Shown piece by piece: positions 26,178-35,830 of a DNA stretch of 64,000 nucleotides. The DNA lies in NCBI GenBank assembly GCA_017524725.1, contig JAFXUZ010000043.1, forward strand, positions 17,568 to 81,567. Reading direction: 5' to 3'. The notes below the pieces were generated by a model that saw only the letters and a program-made list of their open reading frames with translations, had not been told where the DNA came from and made no database searches. The DNA comes from Clostridia bacterium. Its GTDB lineage: Bacteria > Bacillota > Clostridia > Christensenellales > Aristaeellaceae. The translations under genes were made by a program, and so were the position numbers. Position 1 is the stretch's first letter. Each line of letters starts with the position of its first letter.

Positions 26178-27287
26178 TTATTTATGCTTTGGATCCACCC
26201 AACTGACCCGCATCGCGGCAGCGCGGCGCTTATCCTCGTCTGCGGCGGCATAATGCTTCCTGGTGGTGTTCACATTGGAATGGCCCAGCGAAGTGGCCAC
26301 CAGATAAATATCCCCGGTTTCGCGGTAAAGGTTGGTACCGAATGTGGAACGCAGTTTATGCGGGCTGAGCCTTTCCTTCAGCGGAGCCGCGGCTGTAGCG
26401 TATTTTTTTACCAGGTCCTGCAGCGCCCGGGTACTGATGCGTTTTTTTTGCAGTGAAAGGAAAAGGGCGTTTTCATGTCCTTCTGCGGGCTGGATCGTGT
26501 TTCTTTGAGCAAGGTAGTCCTCAAGCGCTTCCTTCACGCCGTCGTTGAAATAAAGGATCACCCGGTTCCCACCCTTGCGCGTGACGGCAAAGGCGCTGTT
26601 GTCCAAATCCACATCGTCCAAATCCATACCGATCAGTTCACTGGCGCGGATCCCGGTGCCCACCAGCAGACACAGAATGGCCAGATCCCTGACCCTGGTG
26701 TTTTCCGCATATTTCTTCTGTCTTTTGCCCAGGCCCTCGCCGGTTTCGGCCGACTCCAGCATACGGGCTACCTCGTATTTGTCCAGGTAAATGATCGGCT
26801 TTTCATGTAGTTTGGGCATTGTAAGCTTTTCGGTCACATTTTCAGGGATAATCTCATGGATATACAGGTATTTGAAAAAAGACCTGACGGCCGACAGCTT
26901 GCGGGCGATGGCGGCCTCATCGTTCATCGTCAGCCGCACGTCGTCGCTGTTCTCGTCAAACAGTGCATTTCCGCTGTAATCAGGCCGTACATACTGCCTT
27001 AAATAGTCCTGGTAGCGTTCCAGATCCCTCAATGTGATGCGTGCAAGATCCTCCGAGGTAAAAGAACCGGGCTCAAGGGACGCAAAAGCAGGTTCCTCCA
27101 GAATCAGAAAATAAAAAAAAGTCCTGAGGTCGTGCACGTACGCAAGTCTTGTAAGCACCGACGTCGTTGATGAAACAGAAAGGATATAATCACCGCACAG
27201 AGGGGGGAGGGATCGCAGTACTTCCCGGATCTGCGCGGTCGCTTTTTGCTTTTTCATTTGATGATAATCCGTTTTTTTCCCAGCCAT
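26178..27287 (-). CDS. Tyrosine recombinase (XerC/XerD-like)
   Basis: A 369-residue tyrosine recombinase. An N-terminal SAM-like DNA-binding domain (about 25-160) precedes the catalytic domain (about 165-365). All active-site residues are visible: Arg214 (GIRASEL), Lys238 (RKGGNR), His310-x-x-Arg313 (SPHKLRS), His336 (GHSN) and Tyr346 (KHYAAA). It is somewhat longer than classical XerC/D (about 300) because of the N-terminal extension and an insert near 105-120. The start is ATG 27287 with GGAGG; a longer frame runs through the tRNA gene and is not real. It sits beside tRNA-Ala but at its 5' side, divergently, with no other phage genes. It is more likely a host Xer-type or orphan recombinase than a prophage integrase. 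Confidence 0.9.
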   Translation of the reverse strand: MAGKKTDYHQMKKQKATAQIREVLRSLPPLCGDYILSVSSTTSVLTRLAYVHDLRTFFYFLILEEPAFASLEPGSFTSEDLARITLRDLERYQDYLRQYVRPDYSGNALFDENSDDVRLTMNDEAAIARKLSAVRSFFKYLYIHEIIPENVTEKLTMPKLHEKPIIYLDKYEVARMLESAETGEGLGKRQKKYAENTRVRDLAILCLLVGTGIRASELIGMDLDDVDLDNSAFAVTRKGGNRVILYFNDGVKEALEDYLAQRNTIQPAEGHENALFLSLQKKRISTRALQDLVKKYATAAAPLKERLSPHKLRSTFGTNLYRETGDIYLVATSLGHSNVNTTRKHYAAADEDKRRAAAMRVSWVDPKHK

Positions 27288-27402
27288 GGCTATTCCTCCG
27301 ATAAAAGTATATGCCGATAAGGCACGCCTTGTCAAGGAACGCGATGAGTAATAACCAAGGAGAGAAAAGGTGTGCTGCTTCGTGTTTTTTTCCTGTTTTG
27401 CC

Positions 27403-27431
27403 TTTACAAATATGATGCGCTGTGGTATAAT
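27403..27431 (+). promoter_or_regulatory. tRNA-Ala promoter
   Basis: TTTACA (27403-27408), 17 bp, perfect TATAAT (27426-27431), 11 bp before the mature tRNA 5' end. Confidence 0.8.
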
Positions 27432-27442
27432 ATTTTTTGTGA

Positions 27443-27515
27443 GGGGCATTAGCGCAGCTGGTAGCGCGCCACAATGGCATTGTGGAGGCCATCGGTTCGA
27501 CTCCGATATGCTCCA
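27443..27515 (+). tRNA. tRNA-Ala (anticodon GGC)
   Basis: A complete cloverleaf. The acceptor is GGGGCAT with ATGCTCC (one G-U) and the D stem is GCGC/GCGC. The anticodon stem CCACA/TGTGG has loop ATGGCAT (anticodon GGC, reading GCC/GCU), and the T arm is ATCGG-TTCGACT-CCGAT. The discriminator is A at 27515. CCA is not encoded. It has its own promoter and terminator. Confidence 0.97.
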
Positions 27516-27524
27516 CTCAAAGGA

Positions 27525-27548
27525 CCTCGTCTTATGACGAGGTTTTTT
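27525..27548 (+). terminator. tRNA-Ala terminator
   Basis: CCTCGTC-TTAT-GACGAGG (27525-27542) followed by six T. Confidence 0.9.
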
Positions 27549-27733
27549 GTATATAACATACCATTTGTCCAAAATAGCTCATCCACACCGCAGGTTGACA
27601 AAACGGCATTCGAGTATTATAAATGTAATAGAAAACTTCAGCTGCAGCCTGCCAAAACATACGACCGATCAAGAGCTCATTTCCGGCGTAAGGATATGTC
27701 GGGCGAAAACCACACATGAAACGGGGGAGAAAA

Positions 27734-28606
<873 letters not shown>

Positions 28607-28693
28607 TATTTCCTTTCATGTCATTATTCCACAGACACGACCGACGGCCGTAAGAAATGCATAATATTTAAATTTAAAATGGAGTGGTCCATC

Positions 28694-29380
28694 ATGAAAA
28701 AAACGTTATGCGGCATTCTGTCCTTTACCCTTTTTTTGCTTGGCTGCGCATCCGCAGGGGCAGAGAGCCTGCCGGTGCGTCATAAATTATTGTATCAGGG
28801 GCACGGCAGCCTTCGCATCGTTACCAGGGAAGGGAAGGTGATCTATATCGACCCTTATGCGGGGAATGGATATGATCTGCCCGCTGACCTTATCCTTGTA
28901 TCCCATGGCCATCGGGACCATAGCGCAGTGAATCTGATAAAAAAACAAAACGAAGGCTGCCGTATCATTTATAATACGGACGCCCTGATCGGCGGAGAAT
29001 ACAAAACCTTTGACCTTGGCTTTGCTACGGTCGAAGCCGTACAGGCCGGCAATAATAAAAACCATGACATCAAGGTATGTGTCGGATGGATGATCACGCT
29101 TTCCGACGGGGTATCCATTTATGCGACCGGAGATACCTCTGCCACGGATCAGATGGCTGAGTTAGCAAGCCGCGATATCCATTACGCGTTTATAGTGTGT
29201 GACGGAAGGTACAACATGGATATCGACGAAGCGATCGCCTGCGCTAAAATAATCAACGCTCAGCATAGCGTACCTTATCACATGTCTCCCGGTGCACTGT
29301 TTGACCGGTCAAGGGCAGAGCTGTTCGATGTGCCGAACAGACTGATCATCCCCGCAGGCGAGGAGATCGTTTTGGAATGA
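28694..29380 (+). CDS. Exported MBL-fold metallohydrolase (UlaG-like)
   Basis: A 228-residue protein. The N-terminus ends in LLGC (Cys18), so it could be a lipoprotein; ordinary cleavage after AGA is also possible. The metallo-beta-lactamase core has the metal motif HGHRDH (71-76), a GDTS segment with the bridging Asp, and a final His in VPYHMSP. It is short and resembles UlaG/RomA-type hydrolases; the substrate is unknown. It follows the GH16 gene by 87 bp on the same strand. GGAGTGG precedes ATG 28694; an ATG five codons upstream is less likely. Confidence 0.88.
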   Translation: MKKTLCGILSFTLFLLGCASAGAESLPVRHKLLYQGHGSLRIVTREGKVIYIDPYAGNGYDLPADLILVSHGHRDHSAVNLIKKQNEGCRIIYNTDALIGGEYKTFDLGFATVEAVQAGNNKNHDIKVCVGWMITLSDGVSIYATGDTSATDQMAELASRDIHYAFIVCDGRYNMDIDEAIACAKIINAQHSVPYHMSPGALFDRSRAELFDVPNRLIIPAGEEIVLE

Positions 29381-29458
29381 CCGTCAATCCGACATGGTTT
29401 GTTGTCAGTGACTTAAGTCCTTTTTTATCCGGATACGCTCCGGGAGGCAAATATAAAT

Positions 29459-30223
29459 ATGAACACCTTTGAAAAAACCAAGTTTTCTGTTTCTCATCCG
29501 GACGGAAGTACCGTACGAGGTATCCGTTTCAAGTCTGATTCGGCAGGAAAGCGCCCGGCAGTGATCATCTGCCATGGCTTTAACGGATGCTATGCGGGCA
29601 GCCTTGACCGGGGAGAAGCTTTCAGCACAGCGGGTTTTGACTGCTGGCTGTTCGATTTCCGCGGCGGTGGCGAATATACGGCCAGCGATGGAAAGCTTTC
29701 GGAAATGATGACCACGGAAACGGAATGCGCCGACCTGAAACTGATCATAAAATACGTCCTCTCACAACCCGAAACCGATGGGCATCGGCTGTTCCTCCAG
29801 GGAGAAAGCCAAGGCGGACTGATCTGTACCCTTGTGGCCGAGGAATTACCATCTTTGATTTGCGGTCTCATCCTCTGGTATCCTGCCCTTTTGATTCCCG
29901 AAGCGTCACGGGAACGTCTGCAAAAAGGCGTGTGCGACGTATTCGGGATCCGCCTATCCCCGGATTTTGATCGGATCGCGGCAAAGCTTGATCCATGGAT
30001 AAAAATGAAGGATTATCCCGGAAACGTGCTCCTGATCCATGGTGACAGTGATCCGGTAGTACCTTTGGAATATTCAAAAAAAGCTCTGTCATTCTTCCCT
30101 AATGCCAAGCTAAAGGTCATCCCCGGAGCGGGGCATGGTTTTAGCGATATTGATCTGAAAAGTGCAATACTTTGGTCTGTTTCGGAAGCAACTCATATAT
30201 ACAAAGGTCTTATCAGGTCATAG
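29459..30223 (+). CDS. Alpha/beta hydrolase (serine esterase/peptidase-like)
   Basis: A 254-residue cytosolic alpha/beta hydrolase. An oxyanion HGF precedes the nucleophile elbow GESQGG (Ser117), acid Asp198 (HGDSDPVVP) and His226 (GAGHGF). The sequence around FDFRGGGEY resembles the acylaminoacyl/feruloyl esterase-like group common in gut Clostridia. There is no signal peptide, so it would act on imported esters or intracellular substrates. GGGAGGC precedes the start. It shares a strand with GH16 and the MBL protein; a terminator lies 120 bp downstream. Confidence 0.9.
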   Translation: MNTFEKTKFSVSHPDGSTVRGIRFKSDSAGKRPAVIICHGFNGCYAGSLDRGEAFSTAGFDCWLFDFRGGGEYTASDGKLSEMMTTETECADLKLIIKYVLSQPETDGHRLFLQGESQGGLICTLVAEELPSLICGLILWYPALLIPEASRERLQKGVCDVFGIRLSPDFDRIAAKLDPWIKMKDYPGNVLLIHGDSDPVVPLEYSKKALSFFPNAKLKVIPGAGHGFSDIDLKSAILWSVSEATHIYKGLIRS

Positions 30224-30345
30224 TCTGTTTTGCGCCGTTTTAGAATTGTTCCGTCAAAGCATACCATGGAGGACCATAACGCTTTTTTGATCCGCGATCC
30301 ATCCTTTATTCCGATAAAGAATAATCAACCCCTGATAAAGCAAAT

Positions 30346-30380
30346 ATCGCCGGCATGTCAAATACCGGCGATTTATTTTT
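30346..30380. terminator. terminator between hydrolase and desulfoferrodoxin genes
   Basis: ATCGCCGG (30346-30353) pairs with CCGGCGAT (30365-30372), followed by TTATTTTT. It serves the plus strand and probably also the convergent gene. Confidence 0.7.
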
Positions 30381-30397
30381 CGCTTATTTTTTAAATG

Positions 30398-30772
30398 TCA
30401 GGCTTCGGCCTGCCAGAGACCGTGCAGGTTGCAGAAAGCGAGGGCAGAAACCGCTTCGTCGCCTTCGGTCAGGGCGAATACGGCTTTAGCAGGTTCACCC
30501 GGCTTCAGAGCCTTGCGCTGACGCCCTTCCTTAGTCTCAAGAATGATCCATTCGATAAAATGTTCTTCGGTCATCGGATGAGCGACAGACCCGACCTCCA
30601 CCGTCACTTTAAGGCCTTCAGTTTTGATCACGGGCACATGCTTTTCCTTTGCTCCGTCGCTGGTGCCTGGGATCATTTCTTTCATCGGTTCACCACAGCA
30701 TTTGGTAGGGCAGGCACTGGGTTTGATGATTGCGGCGATCTTGCCGCATCCTTCGCAGACATAAAATTTCAT
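30398..30772 (-). CDS. dfx: Desulfoferrodoxin (two-iron superoxide reductase)
   Basis: A 124-residue class I superoxide reductase that reduces superoxide to peroxide without releasing oxygen, typical of anaerobes. The N-terminal rubredoxin-like iron site is Cys6, Cys9, Cys25 and Cys26. The catalytic site ligands are His45 (EKHVP), His65, His71 (HPMTEEH), Cys114 and His117 (CNLHG). All ligands of both centres are present. The start is ATG 30772 with AAAGGAG upstream; an earlier ATG twelve codons up is unneeded. Stand-alone gene. Confidence 0.95.
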   Translation of the reverse strand: MKFYVCEGCGKIAAIIKPSACPTKCCGEPMKEMIPGTSDGAKEKHVPVIKTEGLKVTVEVGSVAHPMTEEHFIEWIILETKEGRQRKALKPGEPAKAVFALTEGDEAVSALAFCNLHGLWQAEA

Positions 30773-30855
30773 CGTCTCGTCTCCTTTCATCCCGCACCTG
30801 TAAAGCACAGGTTTTCCGGGGGGGAAAATTCGTTTCGCGGACCGGAATACCGATA

Positions 30856-33009
30856 TTATAAAGCGGTTTCTGAAGACAAATCAAGTGTTTTCATTCCGCT
30901 TCCTTCAAGCTCGACGGCATATGACTTTCCTTTGAAAGAAATATGTACGGCGAGGGGATCGGGAGAGGAATTGACCACCGCCAGGATATTTTCACCCGGA
31001 TAATAGGCGCATTCTGCCAACGGATCGTCGGTATGGGGAAGGCTGAGCTCCATGCCGTTTGTAATAAGCCTGTCCAGGAGGGCGGTATTGGCCGGACTGT
31101 AGGAATAGCCTGCCAGATAGATGCCCCTGCCCCTGCCGAAAGGATGACTGGTGATCACCGGCATGCCCTCTTCCTGCCACAGGACCCGCACTTTTGGATC
31201 GATGATCCTTACCGGAACGGTCTTGCCAAGGCCATGCTTATCCGGACATACACCGGGCATTTCATCCGACGGTACTGCGAAAGACCCGTGGCAGGAATAT
31301 GCCGCGTCGTCCCTGTCGACGCCCAGCACATTGGCCAAACGGAAGGAACGGAAACCGTCCGGCGCACAGGATGGTTCGGCAATGCCGATCACTGTGCCGC
31401 CACGCAGCGCAAAAGCACTGACGCTTTCAAGGATCTTCCCGTCGCGCCACGCGTCGCCGCCGGACCATGCAGTACCTTCCCAACCGCAGTTGATAAGGAC
31501 GTCAATGCCTTCCGGCACGCCGTCCCTGATGTCCTCAAACGAAAGAAAGCGGACATCATGGGGGAGGCCGGACAAACTCTCGATCACATGGATCAGGGGA
31601 TGCATATAGGTTTCGTGGAAATGGCCGGACAAGGTCCAGGAGCGAAGGCTGCCCCACGAGGTCAAAACACCGATACCCACTCCGGATCCCACGGGCTTCC
31701 CGGTATCGTGAAGAGCGGATATCCGTCGGAACTCCCGGAGGATCCGATCCATGGCTTCAGTAAAGTCAGGATAGTCCGGCACCAGGTGCAGATAGCCTCC
31801 CAGACCTGTACGGTCGATCTTCTGTCTCAGCATGGCGCGGCGCACGCGCACCCAGTACTCCAGAGCGTCCCTTCCGGGTCTACCGCCGGGAGAGAATGTG
31901 GGAGCGCCGCCCAATCCTACCGGGAACAGGTACGGATGGAAACGGATCTCATGGGTCCGGGCCGGGACCCCGGCGCAAAGACGCACCTCAAAGCCGGAAA
32001 AGACGCACTTGATGATCCCGTCAAAGCCCATCTCCTCAAAATGTCCGTTCCATGGTTCCAGGCCGACCCAACTGTCGTCATAGAATACATACGCTTCCTT
32101 GCCATATGCGTGAGTCATATCGGTAAGGCTCCGCCCCAGTTTCCTGACGAAGCGTCCCACAAAATCCATCCAGTCTTTTTTGTGTGCTGTCGGGGGGACA
32201 TGTGTGGCGTTGTATTTTCCCTTTCGGACAAAATCCTCGGCGGTCAGCGCATAGCCGTATTCCTTTTCAAAATCCTTCAGGGCGGCTGGGCTCACGGTAA
32301 AGTCATAGCTGGCCCAGTCCGTGAAAAGATTGCGGTTCAGCTCTGACGATCCCCAGATCCAAGCGAAATTGTAAAACAGCGAGGTGAACCGGACCACATT
32401 GGTATCCGGATGAGCATCCAGCCATTTTTTCATCCATTCCGTCAGGTATTCACGAGCCTCAGGCAGGTAGGGATCCAGCACCATCAGGTGCTCCTTGTCC
32501 CAGTGGTTGGTAACATGATTGTACATCGAGATCTCTTCCCAGATACGCCAGGCAAGGAAGGAGACCGTGTACTCCCTGTAGGGGGCAGAAGGGAAAGCGA
32601 CCTTTCCATCGGCATAAGACACTTTATCCCTGTCCACCCTGACATTTTCCGTACGGTCCCATACTTCAAGGTACTTAAGAGCTTCCGGACTTTCGTTCAC
32701 CTGAAACTGTTCCGCAAAGAAACCGTCCATCAGGCTGATCTCCGTCCGGTCGGAAGATGCTGTCACAGGAGGTGTGGAAAGAAACGACTGCTGCCTGCAT
32801 TCCGGATGCTCGCGAAGAAACGGATTGTGTTCCCGGATTGGGCAGAGGGTAGAATAGATCCTGTAACCCGATGAAACGATCTCAGGGCTCAGCCTGGTAC
32901 CGTCGCTGTCACGGATCACGTCGGCGTCCCACCGCCGGGCCAGGTCCAAAGTCAGCTGTTCGCATCCGCTCTCACCGGGAAGGGTAAAATGTCCTGTGCA
33001 GGTCTTCAT
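30856..33009 (-). CDS. GH112 phosphorylase (beta-galactosyl-HexNAc or galactosyl-rhamnose phosphorylase)
   Basis: A 717-residue GH112 enzyme, matching the family along its length: MKTCTGHFTLP start, SDGT, IPLM-like ISLMDGFFAEQ, EYTVSFLAW, VVRFTSLFYNF and a C-terminal glutamine-amidotransferase-like plus beta domain. The catalytic acid is Asp312 (YDDSWVG). Known GH112 enzymes phosphorolyse beta-1,3-galactosyl-HexNAc (EC 2.4.1.211) or beta-1,4-galactosyl-L-rhamnose (EC 2.4.1.247). No signal peptide, so it acts in the cytosol. It lies 3 bp after a GH105 gene in a sugar ABC operon, which favours the rhamnogalacturonan-derived substrate; the sequence alone does not decide. Confidence 0.93.
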   Translation of the reverse strand: MKTCTGHFTLPGESGCEQLTLDLARRWDADVIRDSDGTRLSPEIVSSGYRIYSTLCPIREHNPFLREHPECRQQSFLSTPPVTASSDRTEISLMDGFFAEQFQVNESPEALKYLEVWDRTENVRVDRDKVSYADGKVAFPSAPYREYTVSFLAWRIWEEISMYNHVTNHWDKEHLMVLDPYLPEAREYLTEWMKKWLDAHPDTNVVRFTSLFYNFAWIWGSSELNRNLFTDWASYDFTVSPAALKDFEKEYGYALTAEDFVRKGKYNATHVPPTAHKKDWMDFVGRFVRKLGRSLTDMTHAYGKEAYVFYDDSWVGLEPWNGHFEEMGFDGIIKCVFSGFEVRLCAGVPARTHEIRFHPYLFPVGLGGAPTFSPGGRPGRDALEYWVRVRRAMLRQKIDRTGLGGYLHLVPDYPDFTEAMDRILREFRRISALHDTGKPVGSGVGIGVLTSWGSLRSWTLSGHFHETYMHPLIHVIESLSGLPHDVRFLSFEDIRDGVPEGIDVLINCGWEGTAWSGGDAWRDGKILESVSAFALRGGTVIGIAEPSCAPDGFRSFRLANVLGVDRDDAAYSCHGSFAVPSDEMPGVCPDKHGLGKTVPVRIIDPKVRVLWQEEGMPVITSHPFGRGRGIYLAGYSYSPANTALLDRLITNGMELSLPHTDDPLAECAYYPGENILAVVNSSPDPLAVHISFKGKSYAVELEGSGMKTLDLSSETAL

Positions 33010-33012
33010 GCG

Positions 33013-34041
33013 TTATTCACCGGCTTTCAGCGCTTCCGCAAGGAAGCAGAGCGCCAGCCCCTGGCCCCAGCCCTGGGTCCAGCGCCTTGAAATATTGCGG
33101 TATCCGTCCAGGTCGCGCATAACAGCGGTGCCGCCGGACACGTTCAGCACCCTGCCATCAGGAGTGATGTTATCAAGGATACCTTTCAGGGAAAGGGCAG
33201 CGTATCTTGTGTGAAGAGGATTGCCGCTTTCCAGCATGGCGGCGGCGATGCCGCAGCTGGCAGACAGTTCCTCATAGCTCTCCGGGTCGTTCACAATGGT
33301 ATGCCACAGCCCGTTTTCCGTCTGCAGTGTTTTCAGTGCGCTCAGCTGCTCACGGAGGGAACCCTGCACATCCATAAATTCCGGGTAGAGATATGCTTCG
33401 GGCAGGACCCGATGTACCATGCTCATGGTATAAGCTGCCCAAGCGTTGGCCCTGGCCCAATAAAACCCGGACATATGGTCCCCGGTCAGGTTATTCCACC
33501 CGTGGTACCATAGGCCGGTGGAGGGATCCTGAAGAAAATCGATATGCCTTGCATACTGGTGAAGCGCGTCGTTGATCATGTCCCGATCCTTAAGCAGCAC
33601 ACCCAGGCGCAGTAGAAAGAAGCCTGCCATCATCAGCGTATCCGCCCACGCCTGCTCCGGAAAGTCGTTGTTGACAGATACTGTGTGCTGCAGGACACGG
33701 TCCGAAAAACGCAGGGCGTCGTTCGTCAGGTATGCCGCTTTTGATTTGGCGATGTCAAGGTATTTTTCATCCCCCGTATGCTGGTAAAGCGAGATAAGGC
33801 AATGTCCCATGGCGCAGGTATTCACTGTCCAATGGGGAAGGCCCAGGGAGATCAGCTCGTCCACCTTGGCCTGAAGCATCCTGAACCACTCGTCATTCCC
33901 GGCACATTCCGCCGCAAAGGCGATCCCATGGTAAGCTACTCCGCAGGGCCAGTCCCATGTAAGGTCCATTTGCAGTGTCTTTTTGACAACGCTGTCCATT
34001 ATCTCAAGGATCTGTCCGCGGTCGATATCCAGTTTGATCAT
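33013..34041 (-). CDS. GH105 unsaturated rhamnogalacturonyl hydrolase
   Basis: A 342-residue alpha6/alpha6-barrel enzyme of the YteR/YesR family, cytosolic. It removes the 4,5-unsaturated galacturonyl residue left by rhamnogalacturonan or pectate lyases. The catalytic Asp134 is in QAWADTLMM (equivalent to YteR Asp143), and the WARANAW and WTQGWGQG segments match the family's sugar-binding sites. It has AAAGGAG before the ATG and follows a hairpin downstream of the solute-binding protein gene. Its presence in the operon is the best clue to the transported substrate. Confidence 0.93.
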   Translation of the reverse strand: MIKLDIDRGQILEIMDSVVKKTLQMDLTWDWPCGVAYHGIAFAAECAGNDEWFRMLQAKVDELISLGLPHWTVNTCAMGHCLISLYQHTGDEKYLDIAKSKAAYLTNDALRFSDRVLQHTVSVNNDFPEQAWADTLMMAGFFLLRLGVLLKDRDMINDALHQYARHIDFLQDPSTGLWYHGWNNLTGDHMSGFYWARANAWAAYTMSMVHRVLPEAYLYPEFMDVQGSLREQLSALKTLQTENGLWHTIVNDPESYEELSASCGIAAAMLESGNPLHTRYAALSLKGILDNITPDGRVLNVSGGTAVMRDLDGYRNISRRWTQGWGQGLALCFLAEALKAGE

Positions 34042-34064
34042 GAGCTGTCTCCTTTAAAACAGCC

Positions 34065-34086
34065 GCGCAGGGCTTGCGCCCTGCGC
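34065..34086 (-). terminator. intercistronic hairpin after the solute-binding protein gene
   Basis: A 9-bp perfect GC stem with a TTGC-type loop. On the minus strand it is followed by GGCTGTTTTAAAGG. Probably a partial terminator that lowers expression of the enzymes relative to the binding protein. Confidence 0.55.
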
Positions 34087-34120
34087 AGTTGTTGGGATAG
34101 TTTTACACGTTCTGAAAATG

Positions 34121-35767
34121 TTATTTCGCGGGAACGACTTCCACGGCGGTCAGGTTCAGGGGATGCGTGGAGTTGCCGGCTTCCCAGGCGGCAGCACGCT
34201 CGTCGATGATCTCCTGATAACCGGCATCCAGGTATTCCTGCGCATACTGTTCATACAGCGCTTCGAATTCCTCGGGCTTGCACATGGTCAGGGCATCGCG
34301 ATATTCCTTGTACTTGTTGGTCAGCACGGTCTGGTACTCGCTTTCGGCTTCCATGCTGACGGAGAAGAGGGTGTTGGCGATGGCCCATCCGGCATCACGG
34401 ACGGCGACCTTGTCATAGTACCAGCCGATGATGTCCTGGGTGAAGTCCTGGGGCAGGTCATGGGGCAGGTTGTTGGAGATCACATCTTCGATGGTGCCGG
34501 CCTGGCGCGCTTCGATGGTGATGCACCAGTAGTCCTTGTTGTTGTTGAAGCCCATCTTGTAATCGCCGTTGTAGTTGCTGTCGCTCACAGGCAGGCCGTT
34601 CTCGTCATAGTTGAAGTTCGCTCCTTCGACGCCCCACTGGAAAGCGAACAGGTTTTCTTCCTGGGTCAGCCATTCCATGTACATCCAGGCAGCTTTCATC
34701 TGGTCCGCAGTTGCGTCCTTGGAGAAGCCGATCATCATGCCGAAGGGGTTGTCGGTACGGTAGCCGGGGGTGGTGCAGCCTTCAGCGTCAATGGTGCCGA
34801 CCACGGGAGCGAGAGCCAGCTTGGCGCCGGGATTCGCCTCATAGAAAGCGGTCAGCCAGGGCATGTCGGCGGAGATGTAGCCGCCGTAGGAATAGGTGAG
34901 GCCGTTGATGAAATTGGTCTTTTCATCTTCGCCGTTGGTCAGGTAATACTCGGGGTTGGTGATGCCGGCATTGTAGTCGGCGTTGGCCTGCTGAAGCAGG
35001 ATCTTGTTGGGTGCCCAGCCAAGGGAAGGAATATTGTAATCGCCGTACATGGCCCATTCCTTCTCGTCAAGGGGCCAGGTACGGAACTTGTAGTTCTGAT
35101 CGGAACCGACGCCGGTGATCATCGTGCCTCCGCCGGGATGTTCGGCAATGCCGGCTTCCATGATCTTTGTCATGGCATCCAGGTATTCGGCACGGGTGAC
35201 AGGCACATGGTCATACCCGACGGCTTCCAGCCAGTCCATGCGGACGAAGCTCTGGAAGGTGTAGGTGGTGTCATAGTAAGGACGGAATGCAGCCACAAAA
35301 TAGGTATCGCCGTTGATCTGGGTGAAAGTCAGCTGGTTGTTGGCGACCATCCTGCCGTAATAGGTGGGGGCAACAGCAGCAAAGTCTTCCATGTTGAAAG
35401 TAGTAAGATAGCCGTCCGAGGCCCACTGGGTGACCTTCGGATAATCATATTCCATCAGGACAGTGGGAAGATCGTCCGCTGCGGCAAGCATTGAATACTT
35501 GGTCATCACGTCTGTGCGGGGGATAGCGACATAGTTCACGGTAATGTTGTACTTGTCGCCGAAATTCTCCTGAATCCACTTGGTCCAATAGTTGTTCTCT
35601 ACGTCGGGCACACCGGCCTGGCCGCGGTCATACACGGGAATGGTGATGGACACATTCTCCGCGAAGGGTTCCCAGGCGGGGGCCGCCGCTTCTTCAGCCA
35701 CGGCGGGCACCGCCGCAGGCAGCATCATGGCTGTCAGGGCAAGAGCAAGCGCTTTCTTGGTCTGCAT
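34121..35767 (-). CDS. Oligosaccharide ABC transporter solute-binding lipoprotein-like protein (LplA type)
   Basis: A 548-residue extracellular solute-binding protein. It has a signal peptide (MQTKKALALALTAMM..., cleaved near AVA-EE) without a lipobox Cys. It belongs to the large (over 500 residue) LplA/YtcQ group that binds complex oligosaccharides. The middle part is rich in aromatic residues (PYYDTTYTFQSF, EYDYPKVTQWASDGY), as expected for a sugar site. It is third in the operon after the two permeases. No ATPase gene is in the operon; a shared MsmX/UgpC-like ATPase encoded elsewhere is the usual partner. Confidence 0.93.
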   Translation of the reverse strand: MQTKKALALALTAMMLPAAVPAVAEEAAAPAWEPFAENVSITIPVYDRGQAGVPDVENNYWTKWIQENFGDKYNITVNYVAIPRTDVMTKYSMLAAADDLPTVLMEYDYPKVTQWASDGYLTTFNMEDFAAVAPTYYGRMVANNQLTFTQINGDTYFVAAFRPYYDTTYTFQSFVRMDWLEAVGYDHVPVTRAEYLDAMTKIMEAGIAEHPGGGTMITGVGSDQNYKFRTWPLDEKEWAMYGDYNIPSLGWAPNKILLQQANADYNAGITNPEYYLTNGEDEKTNFINGLTYSYGGYISADMPWLTAFYEANPGAKLALAPVVGTIDAEGCTTPGYRTDNPFGMMIGFSKDATADQMKAAWMYMEWLTQEENLFAFQWGVEGANFNYDENGLPVSDSNYNGDYKMGFNNNKDYWCITIEARQAGTIEDVISNNLPHDLPQDFTQDIIGWYYDKVAVRDAGWAIANTLFSVSMEAESEYQTVLTNKYKEYRDALTMCKPEEFEALYEQYAQEYLDAGYQEIIDERAAAWEAGNSTHPLNLTAVEVVPAK

Positions 35768-35830
35768 AGAATAGCCTCCTTTTTTATTTATGGTTGACGC
35801 CGCCGCGATCAGACGGCGATCTCCATCGTT

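Noticed and set aside
26178..27515. Integrase plus tRNA as a prophage or island attachment site
   Set aside because: The recombinase lies at the 5' side of the tRNA, no duplicate of the tRNA 3' end was noticed, and no phage or mobile genes are nearby.
27190..27572. Recombinase frame extended through the tRNA-Ala gene and an adjacent minus-strand frame
   Set aside because: They read antisense through the tRNA and lack ribosome binding sites; the recombinase starts at 27287.
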